From: Burkholderia latens
Lineage (GTDB): Bacteria > Pseudomonadota > Gammaproteobacteria > Burkholderiales > Burkholderiaceae
NCBI RefSeq assembly: GCF_001718795.1
Contig: NZ_CP013438.1
Span: 372,001 to 436,000, forward strand
Direction: 5' to 3'
Length of the DNA stretch: 64,000 bases
In this document: positions 16,100 through 23,883 of the stretch, in pieces
How positions within the stretch are numbered: the first letter of the stretch is position 1
Layout: each line of letters opens with the position of its first letter
Program-made: the position numbers and the translations under genes
The notes under the pieces: generated by a model
What the model saw: only the letters and a program-made list of their open reading frames with translations
Told to the model about the DNA's origin: nothing
Databases searched by the model: none

Positions 16100-17662
16100 T
16101 CAACGGGTTTCGAGTACGGGTTCGGCAACCGGCGCGGCGGCCGGGCCGGCTTTCGCGCGGCGTTCGAACTGCATCGCGGAATCCTGGAGCCCGCTGAACT
16201 TCAGCGACGCCAGATCCAGCACGTAGTTCTGGTGGAACTTCCATGGCTTGCGGTGCCCCTGCTTCGGCAGAATGCCGGCCGCGCGCTGGATGTAGCCAGA
16301 GCTCAGGTTCACTGCCGGCACGTCGCCGAGATCGCCGGCGCCGAGCCGCGGCACGCACGTGTCGTAACCGTGCGCGCGCATGTGGTTCAGCAGCCGGCAC
16401 ACGTAGCGCGCGATCAGCTCGGCCTTGAGCGTCCACGACGCGTTCGTGTAGCCGAACGACGATGCGAGGTTCGGCACGTCGCTGTACATCATGCCTTTAT
16501 AGGACACCGTCTGCGGCAGGTCGACCGCGCGGCCGTCCACCGTGACGCGCGCGCCGCCGAGCATCTTCACCTTCAGCCCTGTCGCGGTGACGATCACGTC
16601 CGCATCGAGTTGCTCGCCGCTCTTCAGCTTCAGGCCGGTCGGCGTGAAGCGTTCGATCTCGTCGGTGACGATCGATGCGCGGCCCGCCCGAATCGACTTG
16701 AACAGGTCGCCGTTCGGCACCAGACATACGCGCTGGTCCCATGGCATGTAGCGCGGCGTCAGGTGCTTCGCGACGTCGAAGTCGGGCCCGAGCTGCTTGC
16801 CGGCCGCGCGAATGATGAACCGCTTCGTGCGCTCGGGCTTGCGGCGCGACACGTTGTACAGGTACATCGTCAGCAGCACGTTCTTCACGCGCACGACCCG
16901 GTGCGCGAGCCGCGACGGCAGCACGCGGCGCAGCGCGTTCGCGATCCTGTCGCGCGCGGGCAGCGACACGATGTAGGTCGGCGAGCGCTGCAGCATCGTC
17001 ACGTGCTTCGCATCGGCCGCCATCGACGGCACGAGCGTGACGGCCGTCGCGCCGCTGCCGATCACGACGACGCGCTTGTTCGCGTACGACAGGTCCTTCG
17101 GCCATTGTTGCGGATGCACGATCCGGCCTTCGAACGTTTCCATCCCGGCCCAGTCGGGCAGATAGCCGCCGTCGTAGTCGTAATAGCCGCTGCACATGTA
17201 CAGGAAGCGGCACGTGTAGACGAGCGTGTCGACCGCGCCGTCGCGCGTGCGTTCGACGCGCACCGTCCAGCGCGCGCGATGCGAATCCCAGTCGGCGGCA
17301 ACCACTTTCTGCCCGTAGCGGATGGTCTTGTCGATGCCGTACGCGCGCGCGGTGTCCCGGATGTAGTCGAGGATCGTCTGGCCGTCCGAGATCGCGTTGT
17401 CACTGTGCCACGGGCGGAAGCTGTAGCCGAGCGTGAACATGTCGGAATCCGAACGGACGCCCGGGTAGCGGAACAGGTCCCAGGTGCCGCCGATCGCATC
17501 GCGCGCCTCGACGATCGCGACGCTCGCGTACGGGCAACGCTTTTGCAGGTGATACGCGGCGCCGATGCCGGACAAGCCGGCGCCGACGATCAGCACGTCG
17601 AGGTCGCGGTCGTCGCCGCAGGCGGGCGGCGCGTCGCGCCGGTCGGTCGTCGTCGATGTCAT
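16100..17662 (-). CDS. Baeyer-Villiger-type flavin monooxygenase
   Basis: A 520-residue FAD/NADPH monooxygenase of the EthA-like group. The N-terminal Rossmann motif is DVLIVGAGLSGIGAAYHL, followed by GGTWDLFRYPGVRSDSDM. The BVMO fingerprint FxGxxxHxxxW is present as FEGRIVHPQQW, and a second Rossmann motif VVVIGSGATAVTLVP follows. These enzymes insert oxygen next to a ketone to give an ester or lactone, or oxidise sulfur and nitrogen. Its ATG overlaps the stop of the upstream SDR gene (ATGA at 17659-17662), and the hydrolase follows 7 bases after its stop. The full length is as expected for the family. Confidence 0.92.
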   Translation of the reverse strand: MTSTTTDRRDAPPACGDDRDLDVLIVGAGLSGIGAAYHLQKRCPYASVAIVEARDAIGGTWDLFRYPGVRSDSDMFTLGYSFRPWHSDNAISDGQTILDYIRDTARAYGIDKTIRYGQKVVAADWDSHRARWTVRVERTRDGAVDTLVYTCRFLYMCSGYYDYDGGYLPDWAGMETFEGRIVHPQQWPKDLSYANKRVVVIGSGATAVTLVPSMAADAKHVTMLQRSPTYIVSLPARDRIANALRRVLPSRLAHRVVRVKNVLLTMYLYNVSRRKPERTKRFIIRAAGKQLGPDFDVAKHLTPRYMPWDQRVCLVPNGDLFKSIRAGRASIVTDEIERFTPTGLKLKSGEQLDADVIVTATGLKVKMLGGARVTVDGRAVDLPQTVSYKGMMYSDVPNLASSFGYTNASWTLKAELIARYVCRLLNHMRAHGYDTCVPRLGAGDLGDVPAVNLSSGYIQRAAGILPKQGHRKPWKFHQNYVLDLASLKFSGLQDSAMQFERRAKAGPAAAPVAEPVLETR

Positions 17663-18585
17663 GCGCAATCCTTGCCGGAGTGGGTCGAGAGCGCCGACGG
17701 CGCGGGCGCGCGTCCTGCCGGCGGCGCTTCGTTCCGGCGGAGGTTGCGTGCACGGGCGCGGCGCACGTGGCGTAGCACCAGCCGCTGGTAGCCGGCGCCG
17801 AGCAGGCGCGCGAGCTTGTCGAGACGGCGCGCATCGGCGCCGACCAGCACCCGCCGCGCATTGCGCTCGACGCCCGCGAGGATCTGCCGCGCGGCGTCGT
17901 CGGCGGTGGTCGCATCGATCATCCGGTTCGCCTGGCGGCGGTGGGTCGCTTCGTCCTGGCCAGTCAGCGCATGGATGCTGGTGTCGACGCGGCTGGCGTC
18001 GACGATGTTGGTGGCCACACCGCCCGGATGCACACACGTCGCGCTGACGGGTGCGCCGTCGAGCTCGAGTTCCATCCGCAACGCCTCGGTGAAGCCGCGC
18101 ACCGCGAACTTGGTCGCGTTGTACGCGCTCTGCGTCGGCATCGCGATGAGCCCGAACAGGCTCGACGTGTTGATCACGTGCCCGTCGCCGGACGCACGCA
18201 GATGCGGCAGGAACGCCTGCGTGCCGTGCACGACACCCCAGAAATTGATGCCGACGATCCATTCGAGATCGGCGAGGCTCGCGGTCTCCGCGCTCGCGGC
18301 CAGCGACACGCCCGCGTTGTTGAAGATCAGGTTGACCTTGCGATGTTCGGCACGCACGAAGTCGGCCCACGCGAACACCGCGTCGCGATCGGCGACATCG
18401 AGCCGGCGCGTGCTCGTGCGCACGCCGTACGCCGCGCAAGCGGCCGCCGTGCCGGCGAGCCCGACATCGTTGACGTCGGCGAGCGCGACTTCGCAGCCGC
18501 GCCGTGCGAGTTCGACCGCGAGGCTGCGGCCCATGCCCGAACCGGCGCCCGTGATCGCGGCGACCTTGCCGGAAAAACCCTTCAT
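17659..18585 (-). CDS. Short-chain dehydrogenase/reductase, first gene of the BVMO operon
   Basis: A 308-residue classical SDR. It has the cofactor motif TGAGSGMGRSLA (TGxxxGxG) at residue 12, NNAG at about residue 90 and the catalytic SAYNATK (YxxxK) at about residues 157-163 with Ser 15 or so upstream (INTSSLFG). The C-terminal 50 residues are a basic, Pro/Ala-rich extension longer than usual. The start at 18585 has GGAGGGACAACC before it, a strong ribosome-binding site; an upstream in-frame ATG at 18615 is less likely. Oxidation of an alcohol to the ketone used by the coupled monooxygenase is the simplest reading. The gene is divergent from a TetR regulator. Confidence 0.92.
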   Translation of the reverse strand: MKGFSGKVAAITGAGSGMGRSLAVELARRGCEVALADVNDVGLAGTAAACAAYGVRTSTRRLDVADRDAVFAWADFVRAEHRKVNLIFNNAGVSLAASAETASLADLEWIVGINFWGVVHGTQAFLPHLRASGDGHVINTSSLFGLIAMPTQSAYNATKFAVRGFTEALRMELELDGAPVSATCVHPGGVATNIVDASRVDTSIHALTGQDEATHRRQANRMIDATTADDAARQILAGVERNARRVLVGADARRLDKLARLLGAGYQRLVLRHVRRARARNLRRNEAPPAGRAPAPSALSTHSGKDCA

Positions 18586-18633
18586 CGGTTGTCCCTCCCG
18601 TTCCGCTTGCGCCATACCGGCAGCGCTTCTATT

Positions 18634-18653
18634 GTGGTGTTGTTCGTCACCAC
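18634..18653. promoter_or_regulatory. Inverted repeat, likely TetR operator
   Basis: GTGGTG (18634-18639) and CACCAC (18648-18653) form a perfect 6+6 inverted repeat with an 8-base spacer. It is midway in the 88-base gap between the divergent SDR and TetR starts. Size and placement suit a TetR-family dimer controlling both directions. Confidence 0.6.
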
Positions 18654-18673
18654 TTTAGTTTTCGCATGTCCTG

Positions 18674-19330
18674 ATGTCAAATAGCGAAATGGAGAAAGCA
18701 CTCGAAACGGAAAAACGGGGCCGCGCATACGGCGGTGTCGCGCCCGAAGTGCGGGCGGCGGAGCGGCGCGACGCGCTGATCCGCGCGGCGACGCAGGTGT
18801 TCGGCACGGTCGGCTTCCGCAAGGCGACCGTGCGGTCGATTTGCCACGAAGCGAAGCTCAACGACCGCTATTTCTATGCGGCGTTCGACAGCACCGAGGA
18901 TCTGCTGCGCTGCACGTACCTGCATCATGCGCAGCGCCTGCACGACGCGGTCGCACGCGCGGTGGCCGAGCGCGGCGGCGATCTGAGCGAAAGCGTCGAC
19001 GCGGGGCTCGCGGCGTTCTTCGCATTCCTGCGCGATCCGTGCGCGGCGCGTGTGCTGCTGCTCGAGGTAATGGGCGTGAGTGCGGATACCGACACGACGT
19101 ACCAGCGGATGCTGATCGACTTCGGCAAGCTGATCATGGCGATCGGCGCGACGCGTGAGGCCGTAACGCCCGCGGAGCGGACCGAGCAGCGGCTCGTCGG
19201 GCTCGCGCTCGTCGGCGCGATGACGAACGTCGGCGCCGCTTGGTTGCTGACCGGGTATCGCGATCCGGAGGCGCAGATGATCGCGAGTTGCAGGAAAGTG
19301 CTGCTCGGGACGTTGCGCGAAGCGCGCTAG
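18674..19330 (+). CDS. TetR-family regulator of the SDR-BVMO-hydrolase operon
   Basis: A 218-residue regulator. The TetR N-terminal domain is clear at about residues 28-85: RRDALIRAATQVFGTVGFRK, ATVRSICHEAKLNDRYFYAA and the helix-3 end FDSTEDLL. The C-terminal half is the variable ligand-binding, dimerisation region. It is divergent from the SDR gene across a short gap carrying an inverted repeat, the usual setting for a local repressor with autoregulation. An alternative start five codons later (18689) is possible, since neither start has a strong ribosome-binding site. Confidence 0.9.
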   Translation: MSNSEMEKALETEKRGRAYGGVAPEVRAAERRDALIRAATQVFGTVGFRKATVRSICHEAKLNDRYFYAAFDSTEDLLRCTYLHHAQRLHDAVARAVAERGGDLSESVDAGLAAFFAFLRDPCAARVLLLEVMGVSADTDTTYQRMLIDFGKLIMAIGATREAVTPAERTEQRLVGLALVGAMTNVGAAWLLTGYRDPEAQMIASCRKVLLGTLREAR

Positions 19331-19496
19331 GTGCGCGGCCATGTGCGGTGTGCGGCCGGCGCGGCATGAGACCGGGTTCGCACGAGGAACGGCCTCGTTG
19401 AGCGGCAAGCGCCGGCGGAGAATGCATCGTCGCGCCAACGTCGCGATGGCGACCCGGCAGGCGAGCCACGGCTGGATCGATCCGGCCGCCGGCTGC

Positions 19497-20450
19497 CTAC
19501 CGTGCCGAGCGCTTCGGCCGCGTCGTCGGCGACGGGGCGGCCGGCCGGGTTGCGACGATCGTTGCCTTCATCGCGTCGATGAACGCGCGCACCTTCGGCG
19601 ACGGCAGCCGTGTCGGCGGATACACCGCGTGAATCCCGGCGCGCGCCGACCGCCACGCGGGCAGCAGCCGCACGAGCCGGCCGGTTGCGAGATCGTCGGC
19701 GATCGAGAAATCCGTCAGCAGCCCGAAGCCGCCGCCCGCGAGCGCGATCGCACGGCAGGCGGTCGCGGTGTTGGACACGATCGGCGCGACGCAGCGCACC
19801 GACGCATGCGCGCCGCTCGCGTGATCAAGTTCGAGCGTATGCGGGCGCGACAGCGTCGACAGCATCACGAACGGCAGCGCGGCGAGCGCATCGGGATCGC
19901 GCGGCAGCCCGTGCCGCGCGACGAACGCGGGACTCGCGACGACCCACTTCTCGTATTCGCCGAGCTGCGCCGCGCGATAGTTCGAATCCGCGAGCCGGCC
20001 GATGCGGATCGCGACGTCGAGATTGTCCGCGACGAGATCGGCGATACGATCGTTCGCGATCAGCTCGACGTCGAGCCCCGGATGCGCTTCGCGCAGCGCG
20101 ACGATGGCCGGCGCGACGACCAGCGCGCCGTAGTCGATCGGCACGCTCACGCGCAGCGTGCCCCGCAGCGGCCCCGCATCGGATGAGACGGCGTCCAGCG
20201 CCGATTCGGTCGCCCGCACGATGTCGCGGCACGCATCGTAGAACACGCGGCCCGCATCGGTCACGCTCAGTCGCCGGGTGGTGCGCACCAGCAGGTTCGC
20301 GCCGACTTCGGATTCGAGACGCTGCATGTGCGTGCTGACCACCGTTTTCGCGAGACCGAGCCGTTCGGCGGCCGCCGTCAACGAGCCGGCATCGACCACG
20401 GCGACGAAGATCGCCAGCCGGTTCAGGTTCACGTCGCGCAGATCGGCCAT
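19497..20450 (-). CDS. LysR-family regulator divergent from GST
   Basis: A 317-residue LysR-type regulator. The winged helix-turn-helix is at residues 5-65 (LNRLAIFVAVVDAGSLTAAA; LGLAKTVVSTHMQRLESEVG; LLVRTTRRLSVTDAGRVFY), followed by a linker and the periplasmic-binding-like effector domain (LRGTLRVSVPIDYGALVVAP). The Ser/Thr-Arg-Pro-rich C-terminal end (PAAPSPTTRPKRSAR) is probably disordered. It is divergent from the glutathione S-transferase, with an operator-like inverted repeat directly before its own start, so it probably controls that gene and itself. Confidence 0.92.
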   Translation of the reverse strand: MADLRDVNLNRLAIFVAVVDAGSLTAAAERLGLAKTVVSTHMQRLESEVGANLLVRTTRRLSVTDAGRVFYDACRDIVRATESALDAVSSDAGPLRGTLRVSVPIDYGALVVAPAIVALREAHPGLDVELIANDRIADLVADNLDVAIRIGRLADSNYRAAQLGEYEKWVVASPAFVARHGLPRDPDALAALPFVMLSTLSRPHTLELDHASGAHASVRCVAPIVSNTATACRAIALAGGGFGLLTDFSIADDLATGRLVRLLPAWRSARAGIHAVYPPTRLPSPKVRAFIDAMKATIVATRPAAPSPTTRPKRSAR

Positions 20451-20469
20451 CGTGATTGTCCTATGAAAG

Positions 20470-20494
20470 CGGATAATGTTTCAGTCATTATCCG
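20470..20494. promoter_or_regulatory. Perfect 9+9 inverted repeat, likely LysR operator
   Basis: CGGATAATG (20470-20478), spacer TTTCAGT, CATTATCCG (20486-20494). It lies 20 bases upstream of the LysR start in the LysR-GST gap and includes a T-N11-A style core inside the arms. The A/T-rich arms stand out against the GC-rich surroundings. Confidence 0.75.
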
Positions 20495-20576
20495 TCTTCT
20501 GGATGCGAACGGCGAGCGCTACGCTGGGGCCGTTCGTCGCCGATTCCCGGCGCCGCGAGATTCAGGAGCCATTTCC

Positions 20577-21221
20577 ATGTCCGCAGCCAGCAAGCCCGCC
20601 CGTCCGGTTCGCGTCTATTCGTTTCCGCTGTCGGGGCACGCGCATCGTGTCCGGCTGTTCCTGTCGCTGCTCGGGTTGCCGTTCGAGATCGTCGACGTCG
20701 ACCTCGCGGCCGGCGCGCAGCGCGATCCGGCGTTTCTTGCGCTCAACCCGCTCGGCCAGGTGCCGGTGATCGACGACGACGGCACCGTGCTCGCCGATTC
20801 CAATGCGATCCTCGTGTATCTCGCGAAGCGCTACGGCGACGCGCACTGGCTGCCCGACGATGCCGTCGGCGCCGCGACCGTGCAGCGCTGGCTGTCGTAC
20901 GCGGCGGGGCCGATCGCGTCGGGGCCCGCGGCCGCGCGGCTCGTCACCGTGTTTCACGCATCGCTCGATCACGACGCGGCCAAGCGCACGGCCGCGAAGG
21001 TGCTCGGCGTGATCGACGGCGAGCTCGCGGGCAAGCCGTTCGCGGCGGGCGCGCGACCGACGGTCGCCGACATCGCCGCATACACGTACATCGCGCATGC
21101 GCCGGAAGGCGGCGTGTCGCTCGAACCGTATCCGCACGTGCGCGCGTGGCTCGCACGCGTCGAGGCGCTGCCGGGCTTCGTCGCGATGCCGTCGACGCGC
21201 GCCGGCTTGCTCGCGGCCTGA
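20577..21221 (+). CDS. Glutathione S-transferase
   Basis: A 214-residue GST. The thioredoxin-like N-terminal domain is clear: VYSFPLSGHAHRVRLFLSLL, then LNPLGQVPVIDDDGTVLADS (the glutathione-contact cis-Pro region and the ES/DS motif) and NAILVYLAKRYG. An all-helical C-terminal domain follows, with ARPTVADIAAYTYIAHAPEG carrying the N-capping region. It is cytoplasmic and conjugates or reduces using glutathione. The start at 20577 has AGGAG at 20564-20568. The PNPOx-FAD-ferredoxin fusion follows after 26 bases, so both are probably one LysR-controlled operon for handling electrophiles. Confidence 0.92.
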   Translation: MSAASKPARPVRVYSFPLSGHAHRVRLFLSLLGLPFEIVDVDLAAGAQRDPAFLALNPLGQVPVIDDDGTVLADSNAILVYLAKRYGDAHWLPDDAVGAATVQRWLSYAAGPIASGPAAARLVTVFHASLDHDAAKRTAAKVLGVIDGELAGKPFAAGARPTVADIAAYTYIAHAPEGGVSLEPYPHVRAWLARVEALPGFVAMPSTRAGLLAA

Positions 21222-21247
21222 CGCCGCGTCTTTACCGGGAGAACATC

Positions 21248-23386
21248 GTGACCGCGCCGACCGTTGCCGTACCGGGCTGGGAGCTCGACGACGCGCCGTT
21301 TCATGCGGGCGAGCTCGCCGTGCAGCAGCGCGCGGGCGTGACCGAAGCCGCGAGCGCGGCCGGCCGGCGCGGGATTCGGCGCTTCATGCCGGAGCAGCAC
21401 CGGACGTTTTTCGCGCAGCTGCCGTTTTTCGTGCTCGGCGGCGTCGATGCAGGCGGCCAGCCGTGGGCGACGCTGCGGGTCGGGACGCCCGGCTTCGTGA
21501 CGACGCCGGACGCGCGCACGCTGCGCATCGACGGCGACCCGCTGCCCGGCGATCCGCTTGCCGGCGCATGGCAGCCCGGCGCGCCGCTCGGCGGGCTGGG
21601 CATCGAGTTCGATACGCGCCGGCGCAACCGGGTGAACGGCGTCGTGCGCGCGGTCGATGGCCGCGCGCTGACGATCGCGGTCGAGCAGAGCTTCGGCAAC
21701 TGCGCGAAGTACATCCAGGCGCGCAAGCCGGCGTTCGTCCCGCGCGACGGCGCCGCCGCGGTCCACGTCGACGTCGACGTGTCGGATCGGCTGAACGACG
21801 CGGATCGCGTGCTGCTTGCGCATGCCGACACGTTCTTCGTCGCGAGCGCGAACACGTCGGACGCTGCTGGCGCCGCCCGCGGTGCGGACGTGTCGCATCG
21901 CGGCGGAATGCCGGGCTTCGTGCGCGTCGAAGACGCACACACGCTGACGACGCCGGATTTCAGCGGCAACCGCTTTTTCAATACGCTCGGCAACCTGCAG
22001 CACGATCCGCGCGCCGGGTTGCTGTTCGTCGATTTCGACAGCGGCGACCTGCTGTATGTCGCCGCGCGGGCGGAGATCGTTTGGGACGGCCCGCTCGTCG
22101 CGTCGTTCGACGGCGCGCAGCGGGTCGTGCGGTTTCATGTGCGTGAAGTACGGCGTGCGCGCGGCGTGCTGCCGTTTCGGTGGTCGGCGGTCGAGCGGGC
22201 GCCGCAGTTCGCGGGGAGGACGGGCGCGGCGAGCGCGGGCGGGGGCGGAGTATCGGCGTCACCGCCGCTCGTATCCGCACCGGTTTCCCAGTCTGCAGCG
22301 GAGCCTGCATCCGGATCGGCATCCGCACCGGAACCGGCGCCGGCGTCGGGCTCGCCTGCCACATGGCGCCCGCTGCGCATCGCGAAGATTGTCGACGAAG
22401 CGCGTGCGATTCGCTCGTTTCATTTCGAACCGGCAGATGGCGGCGTGTTGCCGTCGTACGAAGCCGGACAGCATTTGACGCTGCGCGTCGCGCTGCCGGA
22501 CAGCGATGCGCCGACGATTCGCAGCTACACGCTGTCCGATGCGCCCGGCGCGTCGCATTACCGGATCACCGTGAAGCGCGAAGGGCGCGTGTCGCGCTGG
22601 CTGCACGACCATGCGCGAGCCGGGATGACGCTCGATGCGCAGATGCCGCGCGGCCGCTTCACGTTCGACGTTGCGAGCCCGCGCCCTGCCGTGCTGGTGT
22701 CGGCCGGCATCGGCATCACGCCGATGATCGCGATGCTGCGCCGCGCGCTCGCCGACGACACGCCTTCGCGCCGCGTCGTGTTCGTGCACGGCGCGCGCGA
22801 GCCGGCCGACCGGGCGTTCGCGACGGAATTGACGCGCGTCGCGGACGCCGACGCGCGCGTGTCGCTGCACTGGTTCGACAGCCGGCCGCAGCGCGACGGC
22901 ACCGCGCGAGCCGGCCGCGTCGACATCGCGCAACTGAAGCGCATTCTGCCGTTCGACGACTACGACTTCTACCTGTGCGGGCCGGCTGCGTTCATGCGCG
23001 ACCTGTACGGCGGATTGCGCGCGCTGAACGTGCCGGACGAACGGATCCGCTTCGAGTCGTTCGGCCCGTCGAGCGTTGTCCGCAGCGGGAACCATGCGGC
23101 AGATGCGCGGCCGCCGGCGAGCGTGCCCGTCGTGTTCCGCCGCACCGCGCGCGACGCCGCGTGGACGCCCGCGGACGGCACGCTGCTCGAATTCGCGGAA
23201 GGCCAGGGCGTTGCGGTGCCGTCCGAATGCCGGTCGGGGTCGTGCGGTGCGTGTGCGACGCGCGTGCTCGCCGGTGCGGTCGATTACGTGCAGCCTCACG
23301 ACGCCGACGTCGCGCCCGGCTGCGCGCTGCTGTGCGTCGCGCGGCCCGCCGAAGGGGCCGTAGAGCCGCTCGTGCTCGACCGGTGA
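21248..23386 (+). CDS. Three-domain fusion: PNPOx-like, FAD/NAD reductase and plant-type ferredoxin
   Basis: A 712-residue fusion. Residues about 1-310 form a split-barrel flavin-binding domain of the pyridoxamine-phosphate-oxidase type (FFVLGGVDAGGQPWATLRVG; GNRFFNTLGNLQHDPRAGLL). After an Ala/Ser/Pro-rich linker, residues about 375-610 form a ferredoxin-reductase module (FAD motif RSYTLSDAP; NAD motif LVSAGIGITPMIAML; CGPAAFMRDLY). The last 90 residues are a [2Fe-2S] ferredoxin with CRSGSCGACATRVL and a later CALLC. The start is GTG at 21248 with GGGAGA before it; upstream frame lacks protein character. Electrons should flow NAD(P)H to FAD to Fe-S, and possibly to the split barrel. The substrate is unknown. 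Confidence 0.88.
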   Translation: MTAPTVAVPGWELDDAPFHAGELAVQQRAGVTEAASAAGRRGIRRFMPEQHRTFFAQLPFFVLGGVDAGGQPWATLRVGTPGFVTTPDARTLRIDGDPLPGDPLAGAWQPGAPLGGLGIEFDTRRRNRVNGVVRAVDGRALTIAVEQSFGNCAKYIQARKPAFVPRDGAAAVHVDVDVSDRLNDADRVLLAHADTFFVASANTSDAAGAARGADVSHRGGMPGFVRVEDAHTLTTPDFSGNRFFNTLGNLQHDPRAGLLFVDFDSGDLLYVAARAEIVWDGPLVASFDGAQRVVRFHVREVRRARGVLPFRWSAVERAPQFAGRTGAASAGGGGVSASPPLVSAPVSQSAAEPASGSASAPEPAPASGSPATWRPLRIAKIVDEARAIRSFHFEPADGGVLPSYEAGQHLTLRVALPDSDAPTIRSYTLSDAPGASHYRITVKREGRVSRWLHDHARAGMTLDAQMPRGRFTFDVASPRPAVLVSAGIGITPMIAMLRRALADDTPSRRVVFVHGAREPADRAFATELTRVADADARVSLHWFDSRPQRDGTARAGRVDIAQLKRILPFDDYDFYLCGPAAFMRDLYGGLRALNVPDERIRFESFGPSSVVRSGNHAADARPPASVPVVFRRTARDAAWTPADGTLLEFAEGQGVAVPSECRSGSCGACATRVLAGAVDYVQPHDADVAPGCALLCVARPAEGAVEPLVLDR

Positions 23387-23883
23387 CGGGCGAGCGGCCG
23401 ACGCGCGAGCACGGTGCGGCACGCGGGCGCACGACGTGCTGCTTTTCTTGGTCGTGGCGCGCGCCATCCGATTCTCCAGACCCGGACCCCGCCCGGGGTA
23501 AAATGCGCGCCACGCCCCAAATGTCGCGCGCAACGAGCATGCGGCCATCTCGGTGAACGGCGCACGCAGCTGCCCGCCGACCGAAGCGGGGCGTCTGATG
23601 CGCCCCCCGCACGACAGCACGGCGACGCCGCCGCGACCCGACAGGCATCCGGCTCACGATGGATCGACGGCCGCGTCGGCACCCGACGCATCGCGTTGAT
23701 TCGAGGTTCCATTCCGCGCTTTTCCGAACGATCGGCACGCATGCGGCCGGTCGCTCGATTCGTCCGATGAACGTCGTGCTGACGCGTGTGTGCGGGGACC
23801 GCCCGTGCGTCGGCGTAACGGGTGCGCATCACGTATTTCGAGTGTTTCGACAGGGACGAGTGGCGAGTTTTCCATCCAGAACG
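23387..23883. other. Long leader region before the TonB receptor
   Basis: About 500 bases with a candidate -10 box TAAAAT at 23499-23504 (context GGGGTAAAATGCGCG), which would give a leader of some 370 bases before the receptor ATG. A strong hairpin GGGGCG/CGCCCC lies at 23588-23606. I looked for TPP (CTGAGA, GATAATGCCAG) and cobalamin (GCCACTG) riboswitch hallmarks and found none. No convincing gene lies here. Confidence 0.45.
23499..23504 (+). promoter_or_regulatory. Candidate -10 box for the receptor-PnuC-kinase operon
   Basis: TAAAAT in a GC-rich setting just after GGGG, a form common before Burkholderia genes. The matching -35 is weak, and the long distance to the receptor start (380 bases) leaves the assignment open. 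Confidence 0.35.
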
